Below are positions 12,101-21,533 of a stretch of DNA of 64,000 nucleotides, piece after piece. A program made the position numbers and the translations under genes. The stretch is from Volvox africanus (Eukaryota > Chlorophyta > Chlorophyceae > Chlamydomonadales > Volvocaceae). The DNA is taken from NCBI GenBank assembly GCA_030268105.1, contig BSDZ01000009.1, positions 248,001 to 312,000 on the forward strand. The letters run 5' to 3'. The notes under the pieces were generated by a model. It was not told the DNA's origin. It searched no databases and saw nothing but the letters and a program-made list of their open reading frames with translations. How positions within the stretch are numbered: the first letter of the stretch is position 1; each line of letters begins with the position of its first letter.

Positions 12101-14041
12101 ACCGCCGCATATACCTCCGGACTACATCCAAATAGCAGCAGCCCCGGGAGGCCGCAGTCTCCACAGGCATCCGCGAACCCAACTAACCATGTCAGTCAGA
12201 TTCCGATGTCATGCACTCCTGCCGCCACTTCCCAGGACTTGATAGCCACATCCAGCCCGGGGCCCTCCGGCCTCCATTCCTCCGAGGTCCTCCTCCCGAG
12301 AACGACTGAGGGACGCACCCCGCGATCGCGGACTCCGTTCAGTGTGGGAGCTGACGCTGAGACGGCAGCAGCGGTTAACGTTGCCACAGTTTATGGTGGC
12401 GGCGGCAGTAGCACAGGTGGCGGCGGCAGCAGCGGCTTTATCGTGCAGCCCCTGCCGGCGATGGCCGTCCGCATGACGGCAGCAACTGCCGCTCCACCGC
12501 AGGGCCCGGGTCCGCTGCCCCCGGCCCTTCACCCCAGTACTTGGTCCTGCTCCACAGCAACAACCAGCGATTGTGGCTACATGCCGTCACTGCCCATGTC
12601 GTCGGGGCTAGTGAGCAGCGCCAGCGCCCTCCCGCAGTTCTCCTCCTCCGTGGTACGGATGTCACCTGCGCAGCGCTTTGCATATCGCGCGACGATGACC
12701 ACCGAGGGGAACATGCCGTACATTGTCTGTCATCGCGTGGATGAGGAAAGTGAGACCGGCTCCGAAGACGGCAGTGGCAAAGATCAGCGGGCGAGCGCCG
12801 CAGCCACTTCCAATGCAGTCGGTTCTCCCAGGAAGGCCGGGGAGGTGATGGCCGGAGCAGAGGGCATCGGAGCTCCACGCCATTTGGATGATGGCGAGGA
12901 CAGAAATGTGTGTGAGTGCGACCTCCCACCACCTTACCATGTGCAATTGAAAGTGATGCAAGCGCAGGTAGAAGCGAATGTGGAGACGGTGTCCTGTAAC
13001 GGCGGTGGTGATGGTCACGGCGGCAGCGGGGCGATGCCTGCGGCAGCTCCACGAACCCAGAGGACGGAATTCAACCTCAGCGGCGTCGGGGGCGGGTCAG
13101 ATACCATGGGCCGGGGCGGGGCGACCAGTGAGGCATGCTTACCTTATCCACCGCGTCAGCACTGCAGCTGCAGCTGCAGCTACGGACCGGCCCCGGTGTG
13201 GTGGGAATGTGATGATAGACTCCGCGAGGGGAGCCAGCAGCGGGAAGTGGCCCTCGGGAGCAGCCTGAAGGAGGTGGAGTTAAAAGGTGATGCCGGAAAT
13301 CAACGAGCTGCGTCGACGGTTGCGTCTGTCGTGCCACTTCCTGCACCTTGTGCTCCATGCGGCGGTGGCCGCGACGTGTTGTCGCCAGCGCTTAAAGAGC
13401 GGCCGACGTTAATGGTCCAGCCATTGCCACCGCTGGGAGTAGCCTTGGGGCGGACCCCGTCTTCTGGAAGGTTCGAGACACCGCATCTCGCCGACCGACC
13501 CCGGGGGCAGTGGCTGATGACATCTGTGCCGACAGGGATTAGTGGCGGCGGCTGCGGCGGGCGGGGTTGGGGTCTCGGGGAGGGGCAGCCGCGCCATAAC
13601 TTGCACGAGGACGAATGCATGAGGAACAACGAGGCGGTGCAGGGGGAGTTCGAGGTTATTCCGACGGGTAGCAGATGCTGCAGCGGCCCGGGTGGCACCT
13701 CAACGACCTCAGAGGTGGCGGTTCGAACATTGCTCCAGGGGCGGCTGCTGGCGCAGATGGCAGCGGTGGCGAGAACAGATGCGGCGGTGGGGTCGACGGC
13801 GGTGCCGCTGGCCCAATCCCCTTTATCTCCAGCGCTGTTGATGACTATAGGCAGTAGCGGTCGCCGCGGAAGCGTCAACGTCAGCGGCAGCTCGTATCTG
13901 TGCAACAGCGGTAGCGGCGGCATCTTGAATCCGCCCACATTTGCCGGCCTGGCGCAACTTCCACCGGGCGGCCCTTCAGAGGCGAGCAGCGCCGGATCCT
14001 CTTTCCGCCTAGCGCCCTTTTCGGGACATCTGCAGCCGTAG
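139..14041 (+). CDS. Giant class III nucleotide cyclase with solute-binding-like ectodomain (5' end outside window)
   Basis: Predicted plasma-membrane adenylyl/guanylyl cyclase making cAMP or cGMP; the substrate cannot be told. Exons to about 3.3 kb resemble periplasmic solute-binding proteins (LRVLVWDTYEP at 160, YGIDWFNIGQAYRLQLMPYAGR at 905-970 in part, VPKTWTQLVEF at 1219, LINRAP at 2365, LRMPGQAAYK at 2865). A hydrophobic helix (AILGVLVPLVVLCLIVVML, near 3970) is followed by the first cyclase domain: ALCVTDIQ/DSTSLWENLP (4170-4194 + 4398), GDSFILAF (4715) and GLRVRVGIS (7136). A second, degenerate cyclase domain runs from about 8100 to 11.3 kb (LRGLRIHVGVATGSLGW across the 10770/10998 splice; AVSRAMRLCEIAASGKVLC at 11208). 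Exons read include 1481-1743, 2599-2892, 4398-4517, 4715-4831, 5119-6839, 7134-7356, 7670-8266, 10998-11075, 11207-11785 and 11935-14041. Low-complexity insertions of hundreds of residues split both domains, and a 700-residue Ser/Gly/Pro-rich tail follows. Some exon ends remain uncertain. Confidence 0.85.
3930..4030 (+). other. Transmembrane segment of the cyclase
   Basis: The sequence encodes about 22 hydrophobic residues (LGVLVPLVVLCLIVVML) followed by RRYY. It separates the solute-binding-like exons from the catalytic exons, so the former should be extracellular and the latter cytosolic. Confidence 0.75.
6127..6160 (+). repeat. CAC/CCA triplet tract encoding poly-His in the cyclase
   Basis: A run of CAC codons encodes eight consecutive histidines flanked by glutamines, inside the long insertion of the first cyclase domain. 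It is one of several homopolymer tracts (Ala, Gly, Gln, Ser) typical of volvocine low-complexity insertions. Confidence 0.9.
11884..11923 (+). repeat. CCTTCC-type pyrimidine tandem repeat in an intron
   Basis: Repeated TTCCCC units make up the polypyrimidine tract just upstream of the cyclase acceptor at 11934. This is an intronic simple repeat. Confidence 0.8.
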
Positions 14042-17000
14042 TTGGCAGTGTGTGGAGAGGAAGTCTCATCGGAAGACCTGGGTTTCAGCTGTTTCGGTCT
14101 CAACATCCAGAATGATACATTCCGTCCCTCCAGCACAGGTCAACGCTGATGATCAACGCAAACGTGGGCGATTGTTTGTGCGTTTGTACCGAGTTGCCTT
14201 GAAGCGCCTCCTGCGTGCATATTGCTATGATCTACCAGCAATACCATTGAGCTTTTGATATCTCGGTGGACTGGTGGGTCGTGAGGACTCTTGTCAGGGC
14301 CCTCAGTCGGACTGTCCCTGACATGAACAGATGCATTGACAGGTCAATGTCGGTGGTAGGGGCGCTGATCCATGATGTGAATGTGATTGCTCCGTGTCCC
14401 AAGTGAAACCAATTGCGATGCGGGGCTAGTCTGTAGCGATGTTAAGTTTGTTTTATTGTGAGCCTCTTCTTGGCCAGAGTGCGAGCGAGGCAACGGCATC
14501 AGCATTAGGGCACCCAGTTCTGCGACTATCATAAGCATGTGTTTACACGTGGTGCTTGGTTCACAAGGGATCGCACAACTCGCGGTTGGTGGGAGGGCAA
14601 GAACTCCTCGTGTGTTGAGGAACTTGCACCCGTATCCAAAAGGCCAGCACGGGTAGCACGACCCGCTGCTCCCCTATGACCCACACGCTGTGACCCACAC
14701 TACATTTAGTGTATGCAGCCATATCATATGACATCCTTTGACCTTTCTCCGTCACCTCGCGGAATCCTTAACATAGCTTGGCAATCCTAAGCGTGGACTT
14801 AACTTGGCAACGGTGTTTGAATGAAGGAAATGTTTTTAGCATACCATGGAACACAAACGGGCGGTGTTGGAGGCACACGTGTTTTGAGTCACCTAGGTGT
14901 TTAGGTAAGCCTTAGTAAGCCTGTTCTGCGGGTGCCGCATTGCGCGTTCCTCGTGCACATGAGCTACTTGTGTTGGCGGTAGGCTGGCAGCAGGTTGTTT
15001 ACAAACTCACGCACATGTGTACGGTCACACCAAATCCAAATATCATGACTCATCTCCCTTGCATCTGCCTACACTTACACTTCGGCTCCATCCCGTTCTC
15101 TTAACCCGATATCCAAGACGGTGTCCGTACTATTGTGCTTAAGAGCTGGGATGATGGGCGAGGGCATACACCCCCGGGTCCAGAGACCAACGGGGCTGGA
15201 TCGAGGAGTGGATTTCCGCCGGATGTGGTTTGGGTGAGACGCAGGGGAAAACTGAAAGCAGCATTGGAGCGGTCATGGACCCAAAACAGCATTGGAACGG
15301 CCATTGTCCGTTGTTCTGCACCACGCGTGCCGGACATCAATTGTGCCTGGCGGGTCGGATGGCGGTGTTTGTATAAACTAGCTGGCCATGTCCCGACCTG
15401 CTACATGCATGTGCGCACAATCGCAGGGCGGTTACATTTTTCATTGATCTAAAGGTTCTTTGTTGGTCGTGATGCATGTGCAGCTGGATAAGCCAGCCAT
15501 GCATTGCAGGGATTTATGCAGGTGGCTGAAGCGGGTAGGGTCATCCACATCTCATCTGATGTGGTCTCTCTAGGCCAACACTTGGTTTCTGATTTTAGCT
15601 GTGTCCTGTGCGGGTTCCATTTGGGTTGTACCCCTTATCGCTGTTTCGTCATCATGTGGGTTTTTTGACCGCGATGTGGATCTCGTATCTTCATCTCGTC
15701 GTCAACGTCGTCGTGGCGCATTACATTTGGTATGGGATCGCCTCGGATATCCGGGGCGGCACCGTCAGCGCTGCATACCCGTCGTCTCTGCCAGCAGCAC
15801 GTAGTGATGGCTATCTCGCTTCACTCCAGTCGAGTAATAATGACGCAATCGTACCCCGGGAACCCTCCCCTGGACGGGCTGCTGCATGTTCAGATCTTGA
15901 ATGCGGGTTACCTTGGCACCGCAAAAAAACGTACTTGCACACACGCATGCGGCAACGTCGTCAAGTGTATGTTAACCTTGTGGTCGTATGTTCAGGGTAA
16001 TGTTCGATATATCCTTTACTTAGACGGTGTTTAGCCCTGAGCAAGTGGGTTGGTGGTATTGAGCTGGATCGTGAAATGCTTTTGGCTGGACGGGGTTCAC
16101 GGTGCCCCTAAATGCATGTTCTGACATCTAACTCACACACTTCTTCGCGGTTTGCGCTCTCGTCTCTGAGCCCTCTGGCTTGTTTGAATCTCCTTCTGCT
16201 TGCATGACGCCTGGATAGCATCTAGGTCCAATCGGTGCGTGTGTAAGGGAGGCCGTGGCTCTACTCTGGTGGGCGAGTGCATCGTACCGGTGTCATCACC
16301 GCACGCGTCAGTCACAAACGGTTTTGCACTGGGTCGAACTGGTTCTGAATGAAGGGTGTCTATTTGCTGCACGAATGTGAGAAGGACAGGAAAGAGTGCA
16401 GATTTATTAATGGTTACAGGACCACAGGGAAGTTACTTGCGTCCACTTCTCTCCTGGGTGGTCCTCATGGACGAATGCAAGGGGGGCATTGACAACTTCC
16501 AAGTGCACATTCACAGCACCCGACAACACCAGCTTTACACCCCACATATAAATTTGAAGCTTGAGGGGTCCAGCCAAAATCCACGCGAGCCCCGCCATTG
16601 TTAATGTCGCCTACATTTGTTCATGGGTTGTCGCCATATATACGTGGTGTCGGTGTCTTTGGATCTGTGGATCCAGCTGCAACCAATTACCCTAGCTGCC
16701 GTAAGTCACCACAAGCCACCATGACCCAAAACCGTCCAATAGATATAAATCAATTATTAAAATTTAAAACATTTGTGCAAGAATGACACGAAAGGTTACA
16801 CGTTAGGTAAAATGGATGCTGTAAAATTAGTATGCGTGTTGGTGTAGCACAGATAACTTCATCCGAAGCATGCTACCTGCCTACCAGCAATCGGGCATGG
16901 CGGCTGGAAATCTGATATCGGAACCAGCCCAACTACGGTCCAGCGCAGCAGTGGATGAAGCTCAAAGAGCGCTGGCTACCTGAATTCTCAGTGGCGAAGT

Positions 17001-17269
17001 ATACGCTGCAAACGGCGGGGTGTCCCGTATTCCATGTGTGCCCTCCGCGTGCCGTCATACACATACACACACACTCAGCCCATCCTGCCTTGCTTTTCAA
17101 GAGCAGCTAGAGACACGCAGACCCTCTCAAAGCACCCCTCTTCTCGTCGGACCAGCGCACTGAAGTTTTATCATTCGAGGAGTCCAAAGTAGCGGATTTG
17201 TGGAAACCAGCCCAACGAATAATTGAATCACGACACAAACCAGCCCATCGTGGCGCCCCGATTTGTGAA
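14042..17269. other. Long stretch without a supported gene
   Basis: The 5' part is presumably 3' UTR of the cyclase. GC content falls compared with the flanking exons. Short ORFs on both strands (for example 15608-16000 + and 16407-16598 -) show no recognisable family, domain or convincing splice partners. A TGTAA occurs near 16819 but is too far from the stop at 14041 to assign. I see no tRNA, rRNA or clear transposon here. Confidence 0.5.
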
Positions 17270-17593
17270 CTAATTCTGTTGCATGCACGCGGCACCAGAT
17301 ACACCACTGCACCGCTCCATATTTATTCCCCCCCATACGGCCAATGGGGGTAAACGAAGCCAAGTATCATGTCGAACCAACAATGAAGAGGAGCACGTCA
17401 TCAAGAAAATGCTTCTGTGAGGGGGAAAGTCCTCTAAGTCCGCCTCATCAATGCCGTAGTAATGTATCAAACCCTCTTTCAGCAGAGGCATTTCACGAAT
17501 GAAAATAATCACGAATTTAATGCCGGTGGGGTTCACGTCCACCCGTTTAGTTCGTCGGAGCGCAATCTCCTCCACAAGCATGGGATAGAACAC
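17270..17593 (-). CDS. Hypothetical short ORF, doubtful
   Basis: A 107-codon open frame with a plausible first half (VDVNPTGIKFVIIFIREMPL, then acidic LIHYYGIDEADLEDF) and a poor second half. It resembles no family I know. It could be an exon, with a real donor after the DLEDF-encoding part, or chance in an AT-richer region. It lies on the same strand as the following minus-strand genes but nothing links it to them. Confidence 0.2.
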   Translation of the reverse strand: MFYPMLVEEIALRRTKRVDVNPTGIKFVIIFIREMPLLKEGLIHYYGIDEADLEDFPPHRSIFLMTCSSSLLVRHDTWLRLPPLAVWGGINMERCSGVSGAACMQQN

Positions 17594-18180
17594 ATGCGCT
17601 TAAAATCTTCTCACCTCATTCCCTTCAGCTACATTACCAGCCACTTCATTAACTTATTAGTCGGTTCGGTCCTCCGCAGCACCACCACTAGGCAGACCCG
17701 CTTTCCAGCCGGGCGCGCCCTCACATGCGTCCCGGACATCACCGATCATTACACACCTAACGGCTATGATCCTACTTACTGCGACTCTTAGGCCGAGAGT
17801 TGGAGATACAGCTGGGGTCAGAAGTCCTAATCTACTTGATTCCGCGCAACACCTCTCACCGCTGCCATTCGAGTCCCTCCTTCCCCCCCATCACCCTTCT
17901 TGGCCTTCAGCCTCCATCAATACGGGAAAGGGTGCATTAGCGGCAGGCCCTCGGCAATGGTGGACCTCGCTCCACTTGCGTCTTCGTCGGCCCCATCCGG
18001 TTACTCAGCCCCGCCATCCCCACCGGCTATTCCTTGGTGACTCACGCGGTGGGATCCAGTCGAGTCGGAGTAGAGAGGCCGCCCCTGAAGCCGCCACCTC
18101 CATGCTGACTTCTGTTTCCGACATCTCTTCCCTGCCCCCGAAAGGCGGGGGGAGCGCGGCCCCACCGGATCGAGCTTGAT

Positions 18181-19109
18181 TTAACCGTTCCTCGCCTCCG
18201 CTGCCCGCTGGGGCCCCACTCCAGTCCTGGCAACCCCAGCCTCTGTTCCGGTCCCCATCCTTCCTGGCTCAGCTGTTGGCGCCCCTGGAGGCTCTTCAGT
18301 ACTAGTGGACCCAGCTGTGCGCCCTCCACCATGGAGGTCGCGATTGCCACCGCGCCGGTCCCGCAGAACGTCCGCCAGCGGAAGCCCCTCCACCAGAAGC
18401 AGCGCCTCAGGCACCGGAACACCCAATGCCAGCAGTCCGGAGGAGCCCACCGTCAAGGTCGCTGGCGAGAGAGCGCTGCGATCCGACGATGGGGTGGCGG
18501 ACAGCGTACGGGGTCGTGATGGCGACTGCGAGGAGAACGGGCGCGGCGATGAACCGGACAGCGGAGAGCTGTATGTGGGGAGGTAGTTGCTTTCGGGAGA
18601 TGACCCCAGGCCGCGCTCGTCTTGCCACGTCTCTGCCGGTTGAAGCGCTCCAGGAAGGTAGAGCTCACCAACGCGGTCGAATGGCGCCACTCCATGCCAG
18701 CCGCAGCTGTGCGTTATCTGGCAGAGATTCAAGCCGCGTTCTCTTCCGAGCCGTGGGGTCTCGCAAGCAGCCTCGGTCGCCCGTGCAAGGCAACAGTAGG
18801 GGCATGTGCAGCCCGCGGGACACTGGCCAACCACGGCGATCAGCGTGGGCAGGTTGTAGGCTGGAATGCCCGTAGCGCAGTTGGTGTCAGTAGGGATAAT
18901 ACCGTTGGCATTGGAGGGGATCTGCTGCTGCTGGGGCGGTGAGCGATGGGGATCCAGGGAGGCACGGAGGGAAAGCTGCTGGAAGCTGGAGAAAGAGGTG
19001 CGGTTGTGATCGCGCTAGCGCAGGCAGAGGGAGGACAGGGCAGGGACGGAGGCGGCAGGCCAAGGAAAGCGGCCACCACGACGGAAATTTTCATTTTCAT
19101 AGTGTTCAT
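18181..19109 (-). CDS. Possible secreted Cys-rich, Ser/Pro-rich protein; model broken
   Basis: A start at 19109 gives a signal-peptide-like N-terminus (KMKISVVVAAFLG, then Pro/Ser/Cys/Ala-rich). The more protein-like continuation is in another frame: NRTSFSSFQQLSLRASLDP, then a Cys-rich part (VGQCPAGCTCPYCCLAR) and a long Ser/Pro/Gly-rich tail to a stop at 18181. The two frames could be joined by a short intron with an acceptor at a CGCTAG near 19020, or the break is a frameshift or assembly error. N-glycosylation and Cys-rich features hint at an extracellular-matrix protein, but I cannot place it in the pherophorin family. The gene itself is uncertain. Confidence 0.3.
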
Positions 19110-19269
19110 GTGAGCATCAAAGAAATGGTCAAACGAAAATGAAATCACCAGATACTAGTACAAGACCCCCAGGCACACGACCAACCCATACACGTTGTGC
19201 CAACCCGAGCGCAATAAGCTGTCGTCTGATTTATGATCGCCTTCTCCACAACCCAAGTCGATATAAACA

Positions 19270-19860
19270 TCACACCTCTCCAAGTCGCTCCAGCGGTATT
19301 ACCAAAGAGCCGTCGTTTCCATCGGGGCCAACCGGTAAGCCGAATCGGCTGAACTTGTACCGCATGAATATTGTCACCAGCGTATGTGCAAGTGTGTATC
19401 CCAGACATACTGCTAGTCGAGATGCGTTACGACTGACAGCTGAAACTGTAGCCAGAAGCAGCCATACGCTGGCCATCGCCCAATTGGCGTAGTACAAACT
19501 ACAGCACCGCCCATTCACTCTGTCGCTAGCGGGATAAGTATAGCACCAGCATGTAGGGTATGGCCATTGACATGCCACGGATGCACCTATGTATCGCACG
19601 GTAGGAAACCGTAAGGCCGTAAGGCAACGTCGGAGGGTCCGGTTCACTGGTATTCCAAGAAACCAAGGTTTGATAGACCTACCCAATAGAACATAAGCTG
19701 AAGACACGATGGCAGTGATGCTTGTTAATAAGAACATGACCATATTCAAGGCCGTTTTGCCTCGGAAACCTTCCTGCGCATCTTGCTCCGCAAAGGTTCC
19801 GTTCCACAACGTGAAAAAAATTATAAGCAGCATGTACATGCATCCCAAGTAACGTTTCAT
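19270..19860 (-). CDS. Orphan multi-pass membrane protein, single exon
   Basis: An uninterrupted 196-codon frame starting at ATG 19860. It begins with a hydrophobic signal-like helix (YLGCMYMLLIIFFTLW) followed by GTFAEQ. It then has a second helix (LNMVMFLLTSITAIVSSAYVL), a Cys-containing loop (CQWPYPTCWCY) and two more hydrophobic stretches (NWAMASVWLLLATVSAV and LAVCLGYTLAHTLVTIF), ending in a short basic/polar tail. This four-helix layout with alternating hydrophobic and charged segments is unlikely by chance. I recognise no family. It is intronless and lower in GC than its neighbours. It lies about 500 bp downstream of TMEM18 on the same strand, with nothing to indicate function. Confidence 0.5.
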   Translation of the reverse strand: MKRYLGCMYMLLIIFFTLWNGTFAEQDAQEGFRGKTALNMVMFLLTSITAIVSSAYVLLGRSIKPWFLGIPVNRTLRRCLTALRFPTVRYIGASVACQWPYPTCWCYTYPASDRVNGRCCSLYYANWAMASVWLLLATVSAVSRNASRLAVCLGYTLAHTLVTIFMRYKFSRFGLPVGPDGNDGSLVIPLERLGEV

Positions 19861-20224
19861 TCAGGACAGCTTGAGGTGTCTAGACAGGACTGATTTAAGC
19901 TGCGAGCGAGACATACAACTTCTGATATGCGTTATGTTAATGAAGCGACATTGTTGAAATACAAAATGCGTTCTTGTAGATAAATTTAATACAAATCATA
20001 AACACAACTCATCAGGCGCGAATAAGGCACGTGGAACCACCTGTACGTTCGAAACACGATGAAATATCCCCGACATCGTCCACCCTCCTGTGCCCGAGCA
20101 TGTAACCTACAGGTTAATTTGTTTAATTCAATATTCCTGTAAGAAATCTGTCCACAAAAGTCCAGAAACCTTACGCCATATCCTGAACAGCCCAACTGCC
20201 AAGTCCTTGCACAGGTTCCAGTTT

Positions 20225-20229
20225 TTACA
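20225..20229 (-). terminator. TGTAA poly(A) signal for the TMEM18 gene
   Basis: TTACA on the plus strand is TGTAA on the minus strand, about 130 bp downstream of the TMEM18 stop codon. TGTAA is the usual volvocine poly(A) signal. Confidence 0.5.
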
Positions 20230-20355
20230 GAAGTAAATAGGCGTGAACATAGACACTTCTAAACGTGATGGTCGATACACAGATTGTTGGACGCAGACAT
20301 GAAAAACGGTTTATAGCCTGGATTACATCCGCTCGTCAATTTTCTTGCTGTGGGC

Positions 20356-21285
20356 TCAATCTTTTTTCTTGCTGCTGCTCGGGGACGCTTCTGCAGCCTT
20401 AGCCACCTTTGCTCGCTGCTTGGCCTTATAGATCAGCTCGCGCTTCTTCGCCTCCACCAACATACCCGCGCAGCTGATCAAGTAGTTGATCTGCAACAGA
20501 CGGGTAATGCAATTCGTGATGAGCTTATCCGTGTCCTATATATGTTGTACATGGCAAATGCACGAAACCAATTAACTTGCAGTATGAACTGCTGAAGCCT
20601 TACAGTTCAGCTCCCTAAACTCACCAGGACGATGAACATCACCATCAATTGCGCGCCCGACACAACTGCACTCATGAAGACACCCTCGGAATCAAAGTAG
20701 TTTTGCCCTGCAAACTCCTGCCAGTGCTGTGCACCGAGCCGGTTCAAGCGCTCGGCGTTGAAGATGATGCCACCTGCCGAACCAGGGAATGGGGCCCGTG
20801 GGTCAGCCTGTTCCTCGAAACATTTTGATATTCGCAGAGCGTGCAGCAATTCAATCCGGGCTTCTCTACCTGAAAGAAGGAAAAGCGATAACTGTATTGC
20901 TCCCCGCTTGCGCGTTGTCAGAGCCATGATCAGCATGACTGCGTGACATATCAAGATGCTTACAATCCACGGCTCCTGTTGTTTATATCAAATGTCAAAT
21001 CCTTCGTCTTAAACTTTATAATGGATGGCGTAACATGAAGTTGCCGTTGCTAACCCAACTTGATGGGCAAGCCAGATCACCCACCCGCCAATCTATCGCA
21101 TGGATGAATCCCTGAAGCACGTGCAGAAAGGGCTCAGAATCCTGAAACGCCTTCCACTGGCGGCGTAAATCCCTACAAAACGGGTACGAAGTTGCCAAAC
21201 ACAGAAGAATTTGTCATGGACGATAGTTGAGATAATTAAATACTCACTTGAACACTTCTTCAAGCGGTCCAACAAGCTCCTCCAT
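20356..21285 (-). CDS. TMEM18: TMEM18-like transmembrane protein
   Basis: Five exons (21248-21285, 21085-21172, 20870-20975, 20625-20773, 20356-20535) join in phase to 186 residues. TMEM18 is a small multi-pass membrane protein of the nuclear envelope/ER; in animals it is linked to body-weight control, and its algal role is unknown. Family marks: the N-terminal PFLHVLQGFIHAIDWREPW block; a helix HAVMLIMALTTRKRG; GGIIFNAERLNRLGAQHW, corresponding to the animal CAEYINEAAAMNW region; QNYFDSEGVFMSAVVSG, matching the animal QYFDSRGMFIS signature; and a lysine-rich C-terminus (KKRELIYKAKQRAK, ending SSKKKD). It is somewhat longer than the human protein (140 residues). The gene is divergent from the GST at 21534, with 248 bp between the start codons. 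Confidence 0.88.
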
Positions 21286-21533
21286 TATATAACTGGAGTA
21301 TGACCTGTTGATGCCGAATCAGTTGCCAAGACGTATGTCTTTATGCATTACCCGTTACCAGCAACCACCAGTGCTGCTCCAACAAGTTAAGGATATGTGT
21401 AAATGTTGGATCGCAAAGCGAATGCCGCACACTCCTTGTCGTAACCCTAGTAATCTGGTTTCGGTCCTGTGTCCTGAGAGAAGAGACCATTTGTAGATGT
21501 CCTGGGCCATTCATCGTTAAAGTGAGAGCAATC
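21286..21533. promoter_or_regulatory. Shared divergent promoter region, TMEM18 / GST
   Basis: 248 bp separate the two start codons and contain no open frame of note. Both 5' UTRs and both core promoters must lie here. No TATA box or other named element is convincing. Confidence 0.5.

Noticed and set aside
15608..16000. 130-codon ORF in the 14-17 kb gap
   Set aside because: No recognisable domain, mixed composition and no flanking splice signals that extend it.
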